Shown: piece after piece, positions 51,420 through 60,957 of the stretch
Layout of the letters: every line of letters starts with the position of its first letter
Numbering within the stretch: the stretch's first letter is position 1
Notes under the pieces: generated by a model
Database searches by the model: none
What the model was told of the DNA's origin: nothing
What the model saw: the letters and a program-made list of their open reading frames with translations, nothing else
Assembly: GCA_945898195.1 (NCBI GenBank)
Contig: CAMDHM010000012.1
Location: forward strand, 1 to 64,000
DNA from: Pseudobacteriovorax antillogorgiicola
GTDB lineage: Bacteria > Bdellovibrionota_B > Oligoflexia > Oligoflexales > RGVZ01
Reading direction: 5' to 3'
DNA: 64,000 bases
Position numbers and translations under genes: made by a program

Positions 51420-51458
51420 GGCCAGATTAAGAAACCATATAGTGAAACCGCCTGGTGA

Positions 51459-52277
51459 TTGGACTTTCCTTTGCCCCGCTTGTGTTTTGAGATCGCCTAC
51501 AATGGCTTCGGATTCAGTGGTTGGCAGTCTCAGCCAGATGGCACTGCCATTCAGGATCATTTTCGAAAGGTGTTGGAGATCGCCCTCCGGATCAAGGACC
51601 CTTGGCTGGTCGCTGCATCCAGAACTGATGCTGGTGTCCACGCTGAAATGCAGGTCGTCGCCGTCGATATTTCTGAGCCAATTCCCGACCTACTGAAATT
51701 GCAGCGCAGCCTGAACGCACTTCTTCCGAGCAGCATCGGAATCCGTTCGATCGTTGTGACAGCTCCGGATTTCCATCCCGTGTATCAGGCTGTGGCAAAG
51801 GTTTATCGCTATCGCTTATGGACTGGAAGCTGGGACAATCCATTTTTTGCGCAATACGTTTGGCGGATCCGGAAGCCACGTGACACTTCCGCCTTGCTGC
51901 GGAATCTTCGTGGTGTTTGTGGAACCCATGATTTTTCAAGTTTTTGCGCAGCCGATTCTTCAGCAAAGACACGGGTGAGAACGATTCTGGATGTTCAAAT
52001 GGTCGTGTCTGACGATCTGATTGATATCTGGATTCAGGGTTCTGGTTTTTTAAAGCAAATGATCCGTAATATTGCCGGAACTCTAGTGGACCTTGATTTA
52101 GAGAGGCTTACGGCGGCTCCCGACATGGTCGGCATTCTTTCTCTGCGGGACCGGACAATGGCGGGGCGGACGGCCCCAGCCCAAGGTCTTTCTCTCGTCC
52201 ATATAGATTTCGCCCAAGTTACCCCGCTCAAGGAAGTGGCGCTCCAGGCAGACAGAGGCTTCAAGGTGGCGTTGTAG
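51459..52277 (+). CDS. truA: tRNA pseudouridine synthase TruA
   Basis: TruA isomerises uridines 38-40 of tRNA anticodon stems. The 272-aa protein has LCFEIAYNGFGFSGWQSQPD at the start, the catalytic Asp in ASRTDAGVHA, FHPVYQAVAKVYRY and GSGFLKQMIRNIAGTLVDLD. TTG at 51459 is the best-placed start but lacks a clear ribosome site; length is normal. It follows the barrel protein by 39 bp. Confidence 0.95.
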   Translation: MDFPLPRLCFEIAYNGFGFSGWQSQPDGTAIQDHFRKVLEIALRIKDPWLVAASRTDAGVHAEMQVVAVDISEPIPDLLKLQRSLNALLPSSIGIRSIVVTAPDFHPVYQAVAKVYRYRLWTGSWDNPFFAQYVWRIRKPRDTSALLRNLRGVCGTHDFSSFCAADSSAKTRVRTILDVQMVVSDDLIDIWIQGSGFLKQMIRNIAGTLVDLDLERLTAAPDMVGILSLRDRTMAGRTAPAQGLSLVHIDFAQVTPLKEVALQADRGFKVAL

Positions 52278-52336
52278 GCTCGTTATGGGTCATACTTCCA
52301 CCAGTGGATCAGGCCCTGTTCTAAGTGGAGTGTTTC

Positions 52337-54133
52337 TTGAGCAAAACAGCCAATCAACTTTTTATGTTTATGCTGGCGTTCTCAGTGGCTTCCTGTCGGA
52401 TGGGTAGCCACGGCAAAACCCAGGAGGCTGTATCTGGCAAGCGATCTCTTGTTGACGAAGAGTCAGCGACCCATCTTCGACAGTCAGATCCTGAGGCCCA
52501 TGGTGAAGCAAATGTCCAGTGGTCACCTGATCAGCGGATTGCCCAAGCGGGGTATCACTATCTCCTGGGAGAAATGTTGCTACAACGTGGCAATGTCCAA
52601 GATGCTTCCACGATGCTTTCGTCCGCCTACGCCCTCGATGCGACTCCATTTCTTGGGTCACGCGTCATCATTGCAAAAGCAGAAAGTGGCTTCTTTGAAG
52701 AGGCTCTCATTGAGGCGGAACGTCTGGTTTTGCTCTACCCGCGTAACATGGAAGCCAAGGTTTTATATGCGCAACTCTTAGTCCGAAAAGGCAGTTTTTC
52801 AGCGGCGTCGGCGCAACTTGAGGCGGTGATTAAAGGTCAGCCAAAGGAAGAACTTCCCTATGTAATGCTTATTGAGCTTTCGGCTCGGGCCGGCAACCGT
52901 AAGAAGGCGCGCGATTTTGCTCAAAGGCTCACAAGGGTGAGGCCTCAATCGCCCCTGGGCTGGTCGATGATGGCGCGTTTAAGTCTACTTGGAGGCGCCA
53001 AGAAGGAGATGCTTTCTTCGGCCAAGCGTGCCTATCTGCTTCAAGCTTCCTCCGACAATGCAATCCTTTATGCCCTGGCGCTAGAGTTGAATGGAAAGCC
53101 GAAGGAGGCCTTGGGTATTTATGAGGTTGCATACAAGTCGGCGGATTCGTCTGAAAAGTTGACCGGTAAGTTGGTCGATTTATATCGACAGGTCGGTGAT
53201 CTTGAAGAAGCCCTTCGTGTCCTGTCTGATGTGAGCCGTTCATCTGAAGTGGCACCATCCGCTGGAATTGAAATTCAGCGGGTTGCGATCCTCTGGGAAT
53301 TGAAGCGTGATAGCGAAGCCCTCGCAATCTTGGAACATTTGTCAAAGGGTGGTCAGCGTCCGGAGTTGGTCGCAACCCTGTTGGGTTACGCGTATGAGCG
53401 GGTAAAGCGCCCTGATGATGCGATTAAGGCATATTCCAGGGTTACTAAAGATTTTGCCTTGTTCAAGGAGGTGGGTGTCCGTCGCTGCTTGATTTTGAAA
53501 GATCAAGGCAAACACGAAGAGGCTGCAGCTCTGATAAAAAAATATCTGGATCAGGCTGACCCCGGCTGGGAGTTTTTTGTTCTCGCGGCGGAAATGGCTG
53601 CTGCAGATGGTCGCGATGGCGATGCCATCGCGATGGCTAAAGCCGGCGGCGTGAGATATCCGGATCAGACTCGATTCCTTTTTCTTGCTGGAGCCTATCA
53701 GGAGAAGGCAGGAAAATTCAGTGAAGCGATGGATACGATCCGAGAACTGATTAAGGTCGAGCCCGATAACAGTGCAGCCCTCAATTTTCTTGGTTTTCTG
53801 ATGGTTGAGCAGGGAAAAGATCTCACGGAAGCAAAAAAATTAATTGAGCGTGCTTTGGAGGTTCGCCCCGAAGATGGAGCTTATCTGGACTCCCTTGGGT
53901 GGTGTTACTTCAAAATGGGGGATGATACTAAGGCCGAAGAGTTCCTGCTTCGGGCTACAAAGAGGACCCCGGATGAGGGGATTATTATGGAACACTTGGG
54001 CGAGTTGTCTCTTAAGCGCGGGCATGTCGACCTTGCTATTGGCTGGTTTGAGAAGGCCCTGCAGCAAAAAATCGAGCCCCGGGACCTTCAAAGGATTCGG
54101 GCTCGTCTTGAGGAGACAAGGCGTAAAAAATGA
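52337..54133 (+). CDS. TPR lipoprotein
   Basis: The 598-aa protein starts at TTG 52337 (GGAG 8 bases upstream) with a signal peptide ending in the lipobox SVASC, so the Cys is likely lipidated. The rest is tetratricopeptide repeats along nearly the whole length, for example GMEAKVLYAQLLVRKGSFSA-like units, ALNFLGFLMVEQGKDLTEAK and LDSLGWCYFKMGDDTKAEEF. Such proteins scaffold envelope complexes; the partner is unknown. The stop overlaps the next lipoprotein gene by 4 bases. Confidence 0.85.
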   Translation: MSKTANQLFMFMLAFSVASCRMGSHGKTQEAVSGKRSLVDEESATHLRQSDPEAHGEANVQWSPDQRIAQAGYHYLLGEMLLQRGNVQDASTMLSSAYALDATPFLGSRVIIAKAESGFFEEALIEAERLVLLYPRNMEAKVLYAQLLVRKGSFSAASAQLEAVIKGQPKEELPYVMLIELSARAGNRKKARDFAQRLTRVRPQSPLGWSMMARLSLLGGAKKEMLSSAKRAYLLQASSDNAILYALALELNGKPKEALGIYEVAYKSADSSEKLTGKLVDLYRQVGDLEEALRVLSDVSRSSEVAPSAGIEIQRVAILWELKRDSEALAILEHLSKGGQRPELVATLLGYAYERVKRPDDAIKAYSRVTKDFALFKEVGVRRCLILKDQGKHEEAAALIKKYLDQADPGWEFFVLAAEMAAADGRDGDAIAMAKAGGVRYPDQTRFLFLAGAYQEKAGKFSEAMDTIRELIKVEPDNSAALNFLGFLMVEQGKDLTEAKKLIERALEVRPEDGAYLDSLGWCYFKMGDDTKAEEFLLRATKRTPDEGIIMEHLGELSLKRGHVDLAIGWFEKALQQKIEPRDLQRIRARLEETRRKK

Positions 54134-54795
54134 GATTGCCTTTTTGCGCTGTTTTTTTTGTCGTGTTCAATCTGGCGTGCGTAACGACGTCTTCTCCTGG
54201 TCCACAGGAAGAATTGCAATTCTATTCACTTAAAAAAAATTCCTGCTCCCAGGCTGGGGCCAGGATTTTTCGGATGACGATTCTCCGGAACGATGAACTC
54301 CTTGCGAGCATTGATCTGGAGAGTGGGTTGCGATCGACTGGCGTCAGAACTCTCGTCGTCCGGGGCGAGGCAATGAATGAATTGCTGTCGTGGGATTTCA
54401 ATCAAGAAATGCTTCCACTCGGTGCACTGGAGGCTGTTTTTGGGGAGCACCATATTGAGGGTTATTCGGACCATGTATCCGTTGATGGACATTCGTTCGG
54501 TCTTGGCCCCGGTGAACTTGCTTGCCTTGCTGAAGGATTGTTTCCTGCGGCTTGGCTCGATTATAAAAAGCTCAAGTGGGATCGTTCGCTTCGAAAATTT
54601 GTTTGGTTTGAGAAGGCCCGAACAATTTTGTTTAACTCATTACCAGGCGGTGGTCTGGAGGTTGAGATCACCTGGCCTTCGAGCTGGTTTTCCAAGGAAT
54701 CGATCCATGTGATAACATTTGGGAATTCTGATGGCGTCCTTCGTGGAAAAATGGATGGGCCCCACGGAATTTTAATGAAGTGGGTCGAGGTTTGA
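54130..54795 (+). CDS. Putative lipoprotein, unknown (LolB-like fold possible)
   Basis: The 221-aa product has a signal peptide with lipobox NLAC (Cys 17). The body has beta-rich, concave-surface type strands (FRMTILRNDELLASIDLESG; GLEVEITWPSSWFSKESIHV) that recall LolB or DUF4292-type lipoproteins, but similarity is weak. It starts within the TPR lipoprotein stop, so is probably coupled. If it is LolB-like it would receive lipoproteins at the outer membrane; this is speculative. Confidence 0.65.
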   Translation: MRLPFCAVFFVVFNLACVTTSSPGPQEELQFYSLKKNSCSQAGARIFRMTILRNDELLASIDLESGLRSTGVRTLVVRGEAMNELLSWDFNQEMLPLGALEAVFGEHHIEGYSDHVSVDGHSFGLGPGELACLAEGLFPAAWLDYKKLKWDRSLRKFVWFEKARTILFNSLPGGGLEVEITWPSSWFSKESIHVITFGNSDGVLRGKMDGPHGILMKWVEV

Positions 54796-54812
54796 CCCGC
54801 TGGGGGGGTGAT

Positions 54813-55313
54813 ATGGACTCAGTATCGGCGCTTTCTGGGCGTGGCCTGATCTCAGATGATCAACGAACCATGCTCGCTGGTTTTTGTAGGCGCTGGGATT
54901 GCTCTCCCTTCGAAGCGCTGATTGAAGCGAATATGATTTCCGAGTCTGAGTTTGCTGACCACGCGGCAGACCTAAGCCACTTGCCGCGTGTGAAAAATGT
55001 CCGCATGGAATCCTTTGATGAGATCAGCCTCGATCTTTTACCGTTTCCATTTGCCCGAAGGCGAGTGTGCATTGTGCTTGGAAGTGATGATTCTGGTGAA
55101 GGCAGGGTAGTCCGTGTGGCCATAGCTGACCCTTGGGATAATGAGGCTCGGCTGCTGGTTGAAGGGATGGTGCCTGCCAAGGTGCAATGGTGTGTGGGCG
55201 AACGGAGTGACATCATCGAAGCAATTGACCGTCATTTTCCTTTTAGCAGCATTGTTCCGCATTTTTGGGAAGCCTTGGCGGGAAATGCTCTCGCTGGAAA
55301 ATCTCGCGATTGA
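54813..55313 (+). CDS. Stand-alone MshEN/GspE-N-domain protein
   Basis: A 166-aa protein resembling the N-terminal domain of type II secretion or pilus ATPases (GspE/MshE): ISESEFADHAADLSHLPR, LDLLPFPFARRRVCIVLGSD, VVRVAIADPWDNEARLL. MshEN domains bind cyclic-di-GMP, but the two RxGxx(x)LxxxL motifs are not plainly seen, so binding is uncertain. No ATPase domain follows; instead oppD starts 25 bp later. ATG 54813 has GGGGGGTGAT upstream. Confidence 0.65.
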   Translation: MDSVSALSGRGLISDDQRTMLAGFCRRWDCSPFEALIEANMISESEFADHAADLSHLPRVKNVRMESFDEISLDLLPFPFARRRVCIVLGSDDSGEGRVVRVAIADPWDNEARLLVEGMVPAKVQWCVGERSDIIEAIDRHFPFSSIVPHFWEALAGNALAGKSRD

Positions 55314-55337
55314 TCGCAACGGTTCTGGAGTGTTGAA

Positions 55338-56336
55338 ATGGTTTCCCCTGCAGCATCCAATCAATCACGTGACCTTCTTGCCATTCGTGGATTGACGACG
55401 GAGTTCCATACCGAAGGCGGCGTCATTCGAGCTGTTGACAACATTTCCTTTAGCATTCCGCGAGGCGGTACGGTCGGTTTGGTGGGTGAATCTGGCTGCG
55501 GTAAAAGCGTAACGTCCCTCTCAATTATGAGGCTGGTAGGATCCCCGGGCCGCATTGTATCTGGTGAGATTCTGCTTGATGGATCTGATCTAACTAAAAT
55601 ACCTGAAGCCGAAATGAGGGGCTTTCGCGGCAATCGCATCAGCATGATTTTTCAGGAACCCATGACCAGTCTTAATCCGGTATTTACCGTCGGCGATCAG
55701 GTGGGCGAGGTTTTCACAATTCATCAAGGCCTGAATCGTAAGGATGCTCGTGAAAAAGCCATAGAAATGTTGCGAATGGTGCGCATTCCGGCTCCTGAAG
55801 CAAGGGTCGATGAATATCCCCATCAATTATCCGGAGGCATGCGTCAACGAGTGATGATTGCAATGGCGCTGGCTTGCCGCCCAGAACTCTTGATCGCAGA
55901 CGAGCCAACGACGGCTCTAGATGTGACTATTCAGGCACAGATTTTGGAATTGATGTCTTCTTTGCAGCGAGACCTCGGCACTTCCATCTTATTAATCACC
56001 CATGATCTTGGTGTGGTTGCTGAGGTTTGCGAAAGCGTGGTGGTTATGTATGCCGGCAGGATTGTCGAAAAAGCACCCGTAAATGCGATTTTTTCTGGTG
56101 CGAGGCATCCTTATACTCAGGGCCTATTGAATTCGATTCCGCGCATCGGGAGAAAGGTCATCCGATTGCCTACGATCGAGGGTGCCGTTCCTGCACCTGG
56201 CGACTATCCAAAGGGGTGTCGTTTTCAGGATCGGTGCCCATTGGTGGAACCAAGGTGCCGTGAGTTCGAGCCAGTCCTTGCCCCGCTGGCGGCTCAACAC
56301 GAGGTTGCCTGTTGGCGTGCGGGGGTTCAGTCATGA
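55338..56336 (+). CDS. oppD: Oligopeptide/dipeptide ABC transporter ATP-binding protein OppD
   Basis: OppD is one of two ATPases powering oligopeptide uptake. The 332-aa protein has Walker A GESGCGKS (50-57), signature LSGGMRQRV, Walker [13 protein letters not shown] and the C-terminal oligo_HPY region ([13 protein letters not shown]), with cysteines in GCRFQDRCP that may bind iron-sulfur. Its stop overlaps the oppF start. No permease or binding-protein gene lies next to it. Confidence 0.95.
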   Translation: MVSPAASNQSRDLLAIRGLTTEFHTEGGVIRAVDNISFSIPRGGTVGLVGESGCGKSVTSLSIMRLVGSPGRIVSGEILLDGSDLTKIPEAEMRGFRGNRISMIFQEPMTSLNPVFTVGDQVGEVFTIHQGLNRKDAREKAIEMLRMVRIPAPEARVDEYPHQLSGGMRQRVMIAMALACRPELLIADEPTTALDVTIQAQILELMSSLQRDLGTSILLITHDLGVVAEVCESVVVMYAGRIVEKAPVNAIFSGARHPYTQGLLNSIPRIGRKVIRLPTIEGAVPAPGDYPKGCRFQDRCPLVEPRCREFEPVLAPLAAQHEVACWRAGVQS

Positions 56337-57319
56337 AATCGGGCGAATCACTTCTTGTGGTCAATAACTTGACCAAACATTTTCCAGTTTCTCAGGGCTT
56401 GCTGGGTCGCAGTCGCGCAGTTGTTCAGGCTGTGAACGGTGTTTCCTTTGAACTTAAAAAGGGTGAGACTCTCGGACTTGTTGGTGAGTCTGGATGTGGA
56501 AAATCGACACTTGGTAGAACCATTTTGCGTTTGATCGAGCCAACTTCTGGTTCGGTTTTTTTCAGGAATGAAGACATTGCAAAAGCATCTCCCGCCAGAA
56601 TGCGGGCCTTGCGCCGTGAAATGCAGATTGTCTTTCAGGATCCATTTTCATCGTTGAATCCCCGGATGAGCATCGGTGAGATTTTAGCAGAACCGTTTCT
56701 TATCCACCGTGAGGCAAGGGGTGAAGCTCTGAGGGTGAAGGTCTTAGAATTGCTTAGCCACGTCGGTCTGGCACAGCAATCCTACGATCGGTATCCCCAT
56801 GAATTTTCTGGAGGACAAAGGCAGCGGATTGGGATTGCCCGTGCCCTTGCTTTGCGACCACAATTGATCGTTTTGGACGAACCAGTCAGTGCCTTGGATG
56901 TTTCTATTCAGTCCCAAATTCTCAACCTTTTGTGTGACCTTAGGGACCAGTTTGCCCTTTCTTATGTGTTCATCGCCCATGACCTTGCCGTGATTGAACA
57001 CATTAGCGACAGGGTTGGTGTCATGTATCTTGGTCACATGGTGGAGCTTGCGGCGGCCGATGACCTCTACGCAAAGCCCCTGCATCCCTACACCAAGGCC
57101 TTGCTTGCAGCGATTCCACAACCAGAGCTGCAAAAAACGGGTAAAGTCCGAGCGATCCTTTCGGGGGATGTTCCGAGCCCAGTTAACCCCCCTTCGGGTT
57201 GTGTGTTTCGTACCAGGTGTCCCATCGCGACGGATCTTTGTTCGCGAGATAAGCCAATCGTCCGTGAAATGAGTCAATCCATGGGAACTTCACACTTGGT
57301 TGCGTGCCATTATGCATGA
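56333..57319 (+). CDS. oppF: Oligopeptide/dipeptide ABC transporter ATP-binding protein OppF
   Basis: The partner ATPase to OppD. The 328-aa protein has Walker A GESGCGKS (51-58), signature FSGGQRQRI, Walker [13 protein letters not shown] and the C-terminal [12 protein letters not shown] and [12 protein letters not shown] overlaps oppD stop (ATGA). It overlaps the murG start by 8 bases. The substrate cannot be read from the sequence. Confidence 0.95.
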   Translation: MKSGESLLVVNNLTKHFPVSQGLLGRSRAVVQAVNGVSFELKKGETLGLVGESGCGKSTLGRTILRLIEPTSGSVFFRNEDIAKASPARMRALRREMQIVFQDPFSSLNPRMSIGEILAEPFLIHREARGEALRVKVLELLSHVGLAQQSYDRYPHEFSGGQRQRIGIARALALRPQLIVLDEPVSALDVSIQSQILNLLCDLRDQFALSYVFIAHDLAVIEHISDRVGVMYLGHMVELAAADDLYAKPLHPYTKALLAAIPQPELQKTGKVRAILSGDVPSPVNPPSGCVFRTRCPIATDLCSRDKPIVREMSQSMGTSHLVACHYA

Positions 57320-58424
57320 ATCTGCTCGCAAGGTGATCGTATTGACCGGCGGCGGAACTGCCGGGCACGTCATGCCAAACCTAGCTTTGGCCCCAGCTTT
57401 GATCAAATCCGGGTTCGATCTAATCTACGTTGGTTCTCGTGGCATTGAGGAAGAACTAGTCAAGAAAGCAGGAATTCAATTTTTTCAGATCCAGACAGGA
57501 AAGCTTCGCCGATATGTATCTTTTGCGAATATGGTTGATGTCTTTCGAGTCATGGCCGGAATTATTCAATCCTTTATTTTAATGGTGAAGTTGCGGCCGG
57601 CTTGCGTGTTCAGTAAGGGCGGTTTTGTGGCTGTTCCAGTCTCCATAGGTGCCTGGCTCGCTGGCATCCCAGTCATTTCCCATGAGTCAGATGTTTCTCC
57701 TGGTTTGGCAAACCAAATTATTTCACGCTTTGCCACCATGAATTTGTATGCATTTCCCGAGACAGGGAGTTATTTTTTTGGCCGCCCCTCACGGTGTGTC
57801 GGAATTCCTGTTCGCTCGGAGGTTTACTCGGGAGTTCGAGCTAAGGGTGTTGAGATTTGTGGTTGGGCCGGTTCGGAAGTCGATCTACCTGTGGTCTTAT
57901 TTATGGGTGGGTCTTTGGGCGCAAAATTCATTAATGACCTCGTGATAAGTAGCCTCTCCGAAGTTTTGCTGTTTTGCCGAGTCATTCATTTGACGGGGCG
58001 CGGAAAAATGATGGCGCCGGAACTTGAAGCATTGCCGCTGGAAATACAAAGCCGCTACAAGTCATTTGAGTTTCTGAATCAAGAATTACCTGATGTGCTC
58101 GCTGTGACCGATCTTGCAGTTTGTCGCGCCGGTGCGAATTCGATTTTTGAAATGCTCGCGATCAAGAAACCGATGATTTTGATCCCGCTGGAGAAGGGTA
58201 GCCGCGGCGACCAGATTTTAAATGCTGCATCACTAAAAAAGCAGGGGTTAGCAGAGGTTTTGCGTGAGTCTGACGCCGCGCCAGAGCTATTTGTGTCAAT
58301 GATCCGAAATGCGGTTGGATCCCTTGATTCAATGCGGGCCAATCTACAGTCGCATTCTCCTCAGCATTCAACTGCACAAGCAATCATCCAGGAGTTGAGC
58401 GCAGCAATTAAAGCCCCAAGCTAA
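57312..58424 (+). CDS. murG: UDP-GlcNAc:lipid I transferase MurG
   Basis: MurG adds GlcNAc to lipid I at the inner membrane. The 370-aa product has the N-terminal G-loop TGGGTAGHVMPNLALAPAL, the GKLRR and KLRPACVFSKGGFVAVPVSI region and the second domain with LAVCRAGANSIFEMLAIKKP and GRGDQILN-like loop (SRGDQILNA), where UDP-GlcNAc binds. Its ATG lies within oppF. The end overlaps the convergent barrel gene by 17 bp. Located apart from a mur cluster. Confidence 0.93.
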   Translation: MHESARKVIVLTGGGTAGHVMPNLALAPALIKSGFDLIYVGSRGIEEELVKKAGIQFFQIQTGKLRRYVSFANMVDVFRVMAGIIQSFILMVKLRPACVFSKGGFVAVPVSIGAWLAGIPVISHESDVSPGLANQIISRFATMNLYAFPETGSYFFGRPSRCVGIPVRSEVYSGVRAKGVEICGWAGSEVDLPVVLFMGGSLGAKFINDLVISSLSEVLLFCRVIHLTGRGKMMAPELEALPLEIQSRYKSFEFLNQELPDVLAVTDLAVCRAGANSIFEMLAIKKPMILIPLEKGSRGDQILNAASLKKQGLAEVLRESDAAPELFVSMIRNAVGSLDSMRANLQSHSPQHSTAQAIIQELSAAIKAPS

Positions 58425-59091
58425 TCTTGGCGAGCACGCTACGTTTGGAGAATGCCGTTCGAGCCTCAATCCCGATTCGCATGAATGGTGGTGCTGCTTG
58501 AATTTCAATTCCAGCAAAATCTTCTATGGAAGAATCGTCACCCACAGCGGCCCAGCCAAAACCAGCATATGGGGTCAGGACTCCCAAAATTCCCCAGGAG
58601 GTCAGGAAGTTCAGGCTTCTAGACTCGACGGATTCCATTTCGAGTCCTCCACTATTTTCCGTGAGACGGGACCAATAGGATCTAAGCACCATGCCGCGAA
58701 CCGTGAATGCCGGTAGGCGGAACCCCTCAAAAAGGGTCCATTGGGCATGAAATCCTGCCTGCTGGAATTGGGCTGTTTCAGTCGTTCCAAGAAGAAAACC
58801 AACGTCAATCGGGAGGGAGAACCCTTTGGTGACGTGAACCCTCAAAAGCTGTCGCGGGTAATGTCCTGTTGCCTTTGCTTCCTCCGAAACGGATTCGGAG
58901 CTGCCGGTCGAGGTGAGTCCAAGGCCAATCGCCAGTGATTGGCTCCCCTTGGAGCCAGCGGGATCGACCGGGGAATACAGGCACATATGATGGCCTGCAT
59001 CTGGGCATAGTGGGTAGGTTGCAGCAAGTCCGGCCTGCTGCCCAAACAGCGCAAATCCACCTGCAAAGAGTCCACTTAAAGATATTTTCAT
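58408..59091 (-). CDS. Outer-membrane barrel-like protein, unknown
   Basis: A 227-aa protein with a clear signal peptide at MKISLSGLFAGGFALFGQ (cleavage near GLAA) and a strand-rich body ending in RSVLAKISLGL. Segments such as LRVHVTKGFSLPIDVGFLLG and GILGVLTPYAGFGWAAVGDD alternate hydrophobic residues as in outer-membrane barrels. A CPDAGHHMC motif follows the signal. Start ATG 59091 fits the signal; an open frame further upstream has no signal. Function unknown. Confidence 0.7.
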   Translation of the reverse strand: MKISLSGLFAGGFALFGQQAGLAATYPLCPDAGHHMCLYSPVDPAGSKGSQSLAIGLGLTSTGSSESVSEEAKATGHYPRQLLRVHVTKGFSLPIDVGFLLGTTETAQFQQAGFHAQWTLFEGFRLPAFTVRGMVLRSYWSRLTENSGGLEMESVESRSLNFLTSWGILGVLTPYAGFGWAAVGDDSSIEDFAGIEIQAAPPFMRIGIEARTAFSKRSVLAKISLGL

Positions 59092-59199
59092 GGTTGCTAT
59101 CTGAGCCTTGCAGGGGGACTCGCTGTGCCCCCGGTCAAAGTGCAATCTTTCATACTTCATGGTAACACAGGCTGAGCGCGGATTAGGGCCAGTCTCCTC

Positions 59200-59871
59200 G
59201 TGGACTTCCGGGAAGGGAAAAATCAAAAATTGATCTGTTTCATCGATCATTTCGACAGTTTCAGTTTCAATGTTCTGGATTGGTTGACGGCTGGACCGGA
59301 ATCTCTGGAGGTCCTTAGAATTCCATCTGATGATGTGGTCGGTTTGCGGAAATTAAGGGATGCCACTTGTCCTGTTGTATTCTCTCCCGGTCCAGGTAGC
59401 CCGCTCGAGGCATCCGCATCCCTTGAACTGTGTCGTTCAATAGTCGGGCGAGCTCCGGTTTTGGGGATCTGCCTTGGCCACCAGATCCTTGGTGTTGCAG
59501 CCGGCTGGGGGATTTCAAAGGCTTCACAACCATTCCACGGAACGCGTCGGGCAATCAATCCTGTGGGCGAGTCATTTTTTTTTGGGGGTCTTCCCCCTTT
59601 TCACGCAGCGACTTACAACTCCTTGGTGTTGCAGATCCCGCAAGAAAGGGCGAGCCATCGCTATGAAGCTCGGGTAACCGCCATTTGTGAATTTGGCGAA
59701 GTGCAGGCAATCGAGTTGATGACTGAGGTGAAGGCTGTCGGGGTGCAATTCCACCCCGAATCATTCTTAAGCGATGATCTTTCGAGATTCAGGGACAGGT
59801 GGTTGGCCTATGCGATGGCGTGGATGGCTAATCAGAGCTCGGCCGCCGCACCTTTATTGATCCCCTCGTAG
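59200..59871 (+). CDS. pabA: Glutamine amidotransferase, PabA/TrpG type
   Basis: Class I amidotransferase giving ammonia to aminodeoxychorismate or anthranilate synthase. The 223-aa protein has LICFIDHFDSFSFNVLDWLT, the nucleophile Cys91 in GICLGHQ and His185/Glu187 in QFHPES. Both PabA and TrpG look alike; PabA is used on the inferred folate context with the aminotransferase IV gene, not proof. A GTG start at 59200 has no clear ribosome site. The end overlaps the convergent gene by 40 bp. Confidence 0.85.
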   Translation: MDFREGKNQKLICFIDHFDSFSFNVLDWLTAGPESLEVLRIPSDDVVGLRKLRDATCPVVFSPGPGSPLEASASLELCRSIVGRAPVLGICLGHQILGVAAGWGISKASQPFHGTRRAINPVGESFFFGGLPPFHAATYNSLVLQIPQERASHRYEARVTAICEFGEVQAIELMTEVKAVGVQFHPESFLSDDLSRFRDRWLAYAMAWMANQSSAAAPLLIPS

Positions 59872-60773
59872 CAAAGGACCTTCAATTTTTCCCGGGGATT
59901 CTCCTCACGTTTTAGAAGCTTGGCCACTTCTAGCGTGATCCTCTCGATGGAGGTTTCCTTTTCCACGAAAAAAACTCGGGATGCTGGAAGGACCAAGCGA
60001 TAAGGCCCGAGAGAGCCGCGGTAAGCGAGGGTTAGAGAATCATCCGTTTTTCCGCGCTGGCCGATTTCCCCATTTCCCGAAATGAGTTGTTCTGGGGTTG
60101 CGATGTGGACGTTGGATCCAAAGACTTCGCGGGAGACAAAGTGCTCCAAATCAGGGCGGCGCTCATCGCCGATAAAAACTTCAATTTTACTTCGGTGCCC
60201 ATGCAGGAGTCGCTGGCAGAGGCCGTCATGGCCACGAATGCCATGGGTGTACCGATAGGTGGCTTCCGTGGACTCCGTTTTTTCTTCGCGTAGATTAATG
60301 GAGATGGTTCTGACCCGCTCTGACAAGCGGTGGCGAAGGATTCTCGCGACCTCTTGCTCTACGACACTGGCCTTGATCGCTACGGAGCGGATTGGCAGGA
60401 CGGCGCCCATCGGGCACTCATAATCCCAAACTTGTTCGGCAGCACCGTTGCGAGGGCGACAGCGCATACGCCACGATTCACCGTGTTCGGAATCCATGAA
60501 CTGAACGGCCTGAGAGCCTACAGGTAAAAGCAGTGCGTGATCGACGGATTCCTTTAAGACCTGTTTGACCATGGCTTTTAGGGGGCTGAAATCCACGACG
60601 AACCCATTATCGTCAAGTGCGCCGCTGACAGACAGGTCGACATGCCAGCTTTGGCCGACGACGCCGAGGGAGGGGTCCAGCATGGCGCAATCGATTTGGG
60701 CGATATCCCTCACGAAAAGGGTACCGGTATCGGATAGTTGCATGGAACCGGTTGTTTCGTCCGAGTTTGTCAC
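59832..60773 (-). CDS. Tandem PTPS/6-carboxytetrahydropterin synthase-like protein
   Basis: The 313-aa protein contains two copies of the pyruvoyltetrahydropterin synthase/QueD fold. The first (about 1-90) has VVDFSPLKAMVKQVLKESVD with DHALLLP; the second has YTHGIRGHDGLCQRLLHGHR with the metal His residues. In the first copy the usual HGHNY motif is replaced by GQSWHVD, so only the second may hold metal. Similar tandem forms occur in gammaproteobacteria; their role is unclear. It converges on pabA. Confidence 0.75.
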   Translation of the reverse strand: MTNSDETTGSMQLSDTGTLFVRDIAQIDCAMLDPSLGVVGQSWHVDLSVSGALDDNGFVVDFSPLKAMVKQVLKESVDHALLLPVGSQAVQFMDSEHGESWRMRCRPRNGAAEQVWDYECPMGAVLPIRSVAIKASVVEQEVARILRHRLSERVRTISINLREEKTESTEATYRYTHGIRGHDGLCQRLLHGHRSKIEVFIGDERRPDLEHFVSREVFGSNVHIATPEQLISGNGEIGQRGKTDDSLTLAYRGSLGPYRLVLPASRVFFVEKETSIERITLEVAKLLKREENPREKLKVLCYEGINKGAAAEL

Positions 60774-60957
60774 TTGAGAGCCTCTTAACCTGATAATTTC
60801 CTGAACTAAAACAATGAACAGGAAGTTTTGCAGGGTGCCTGTTTAGAACGGAACCGCCTGTGCGTCCAACAAAAAACGCCGATTGCAGGTTTTGCCAGAG
60901 AATTGTAGGGATTGCGGACGTTTTTGAATTTCGTATTTAACCAAGAGGTAGCGCACG

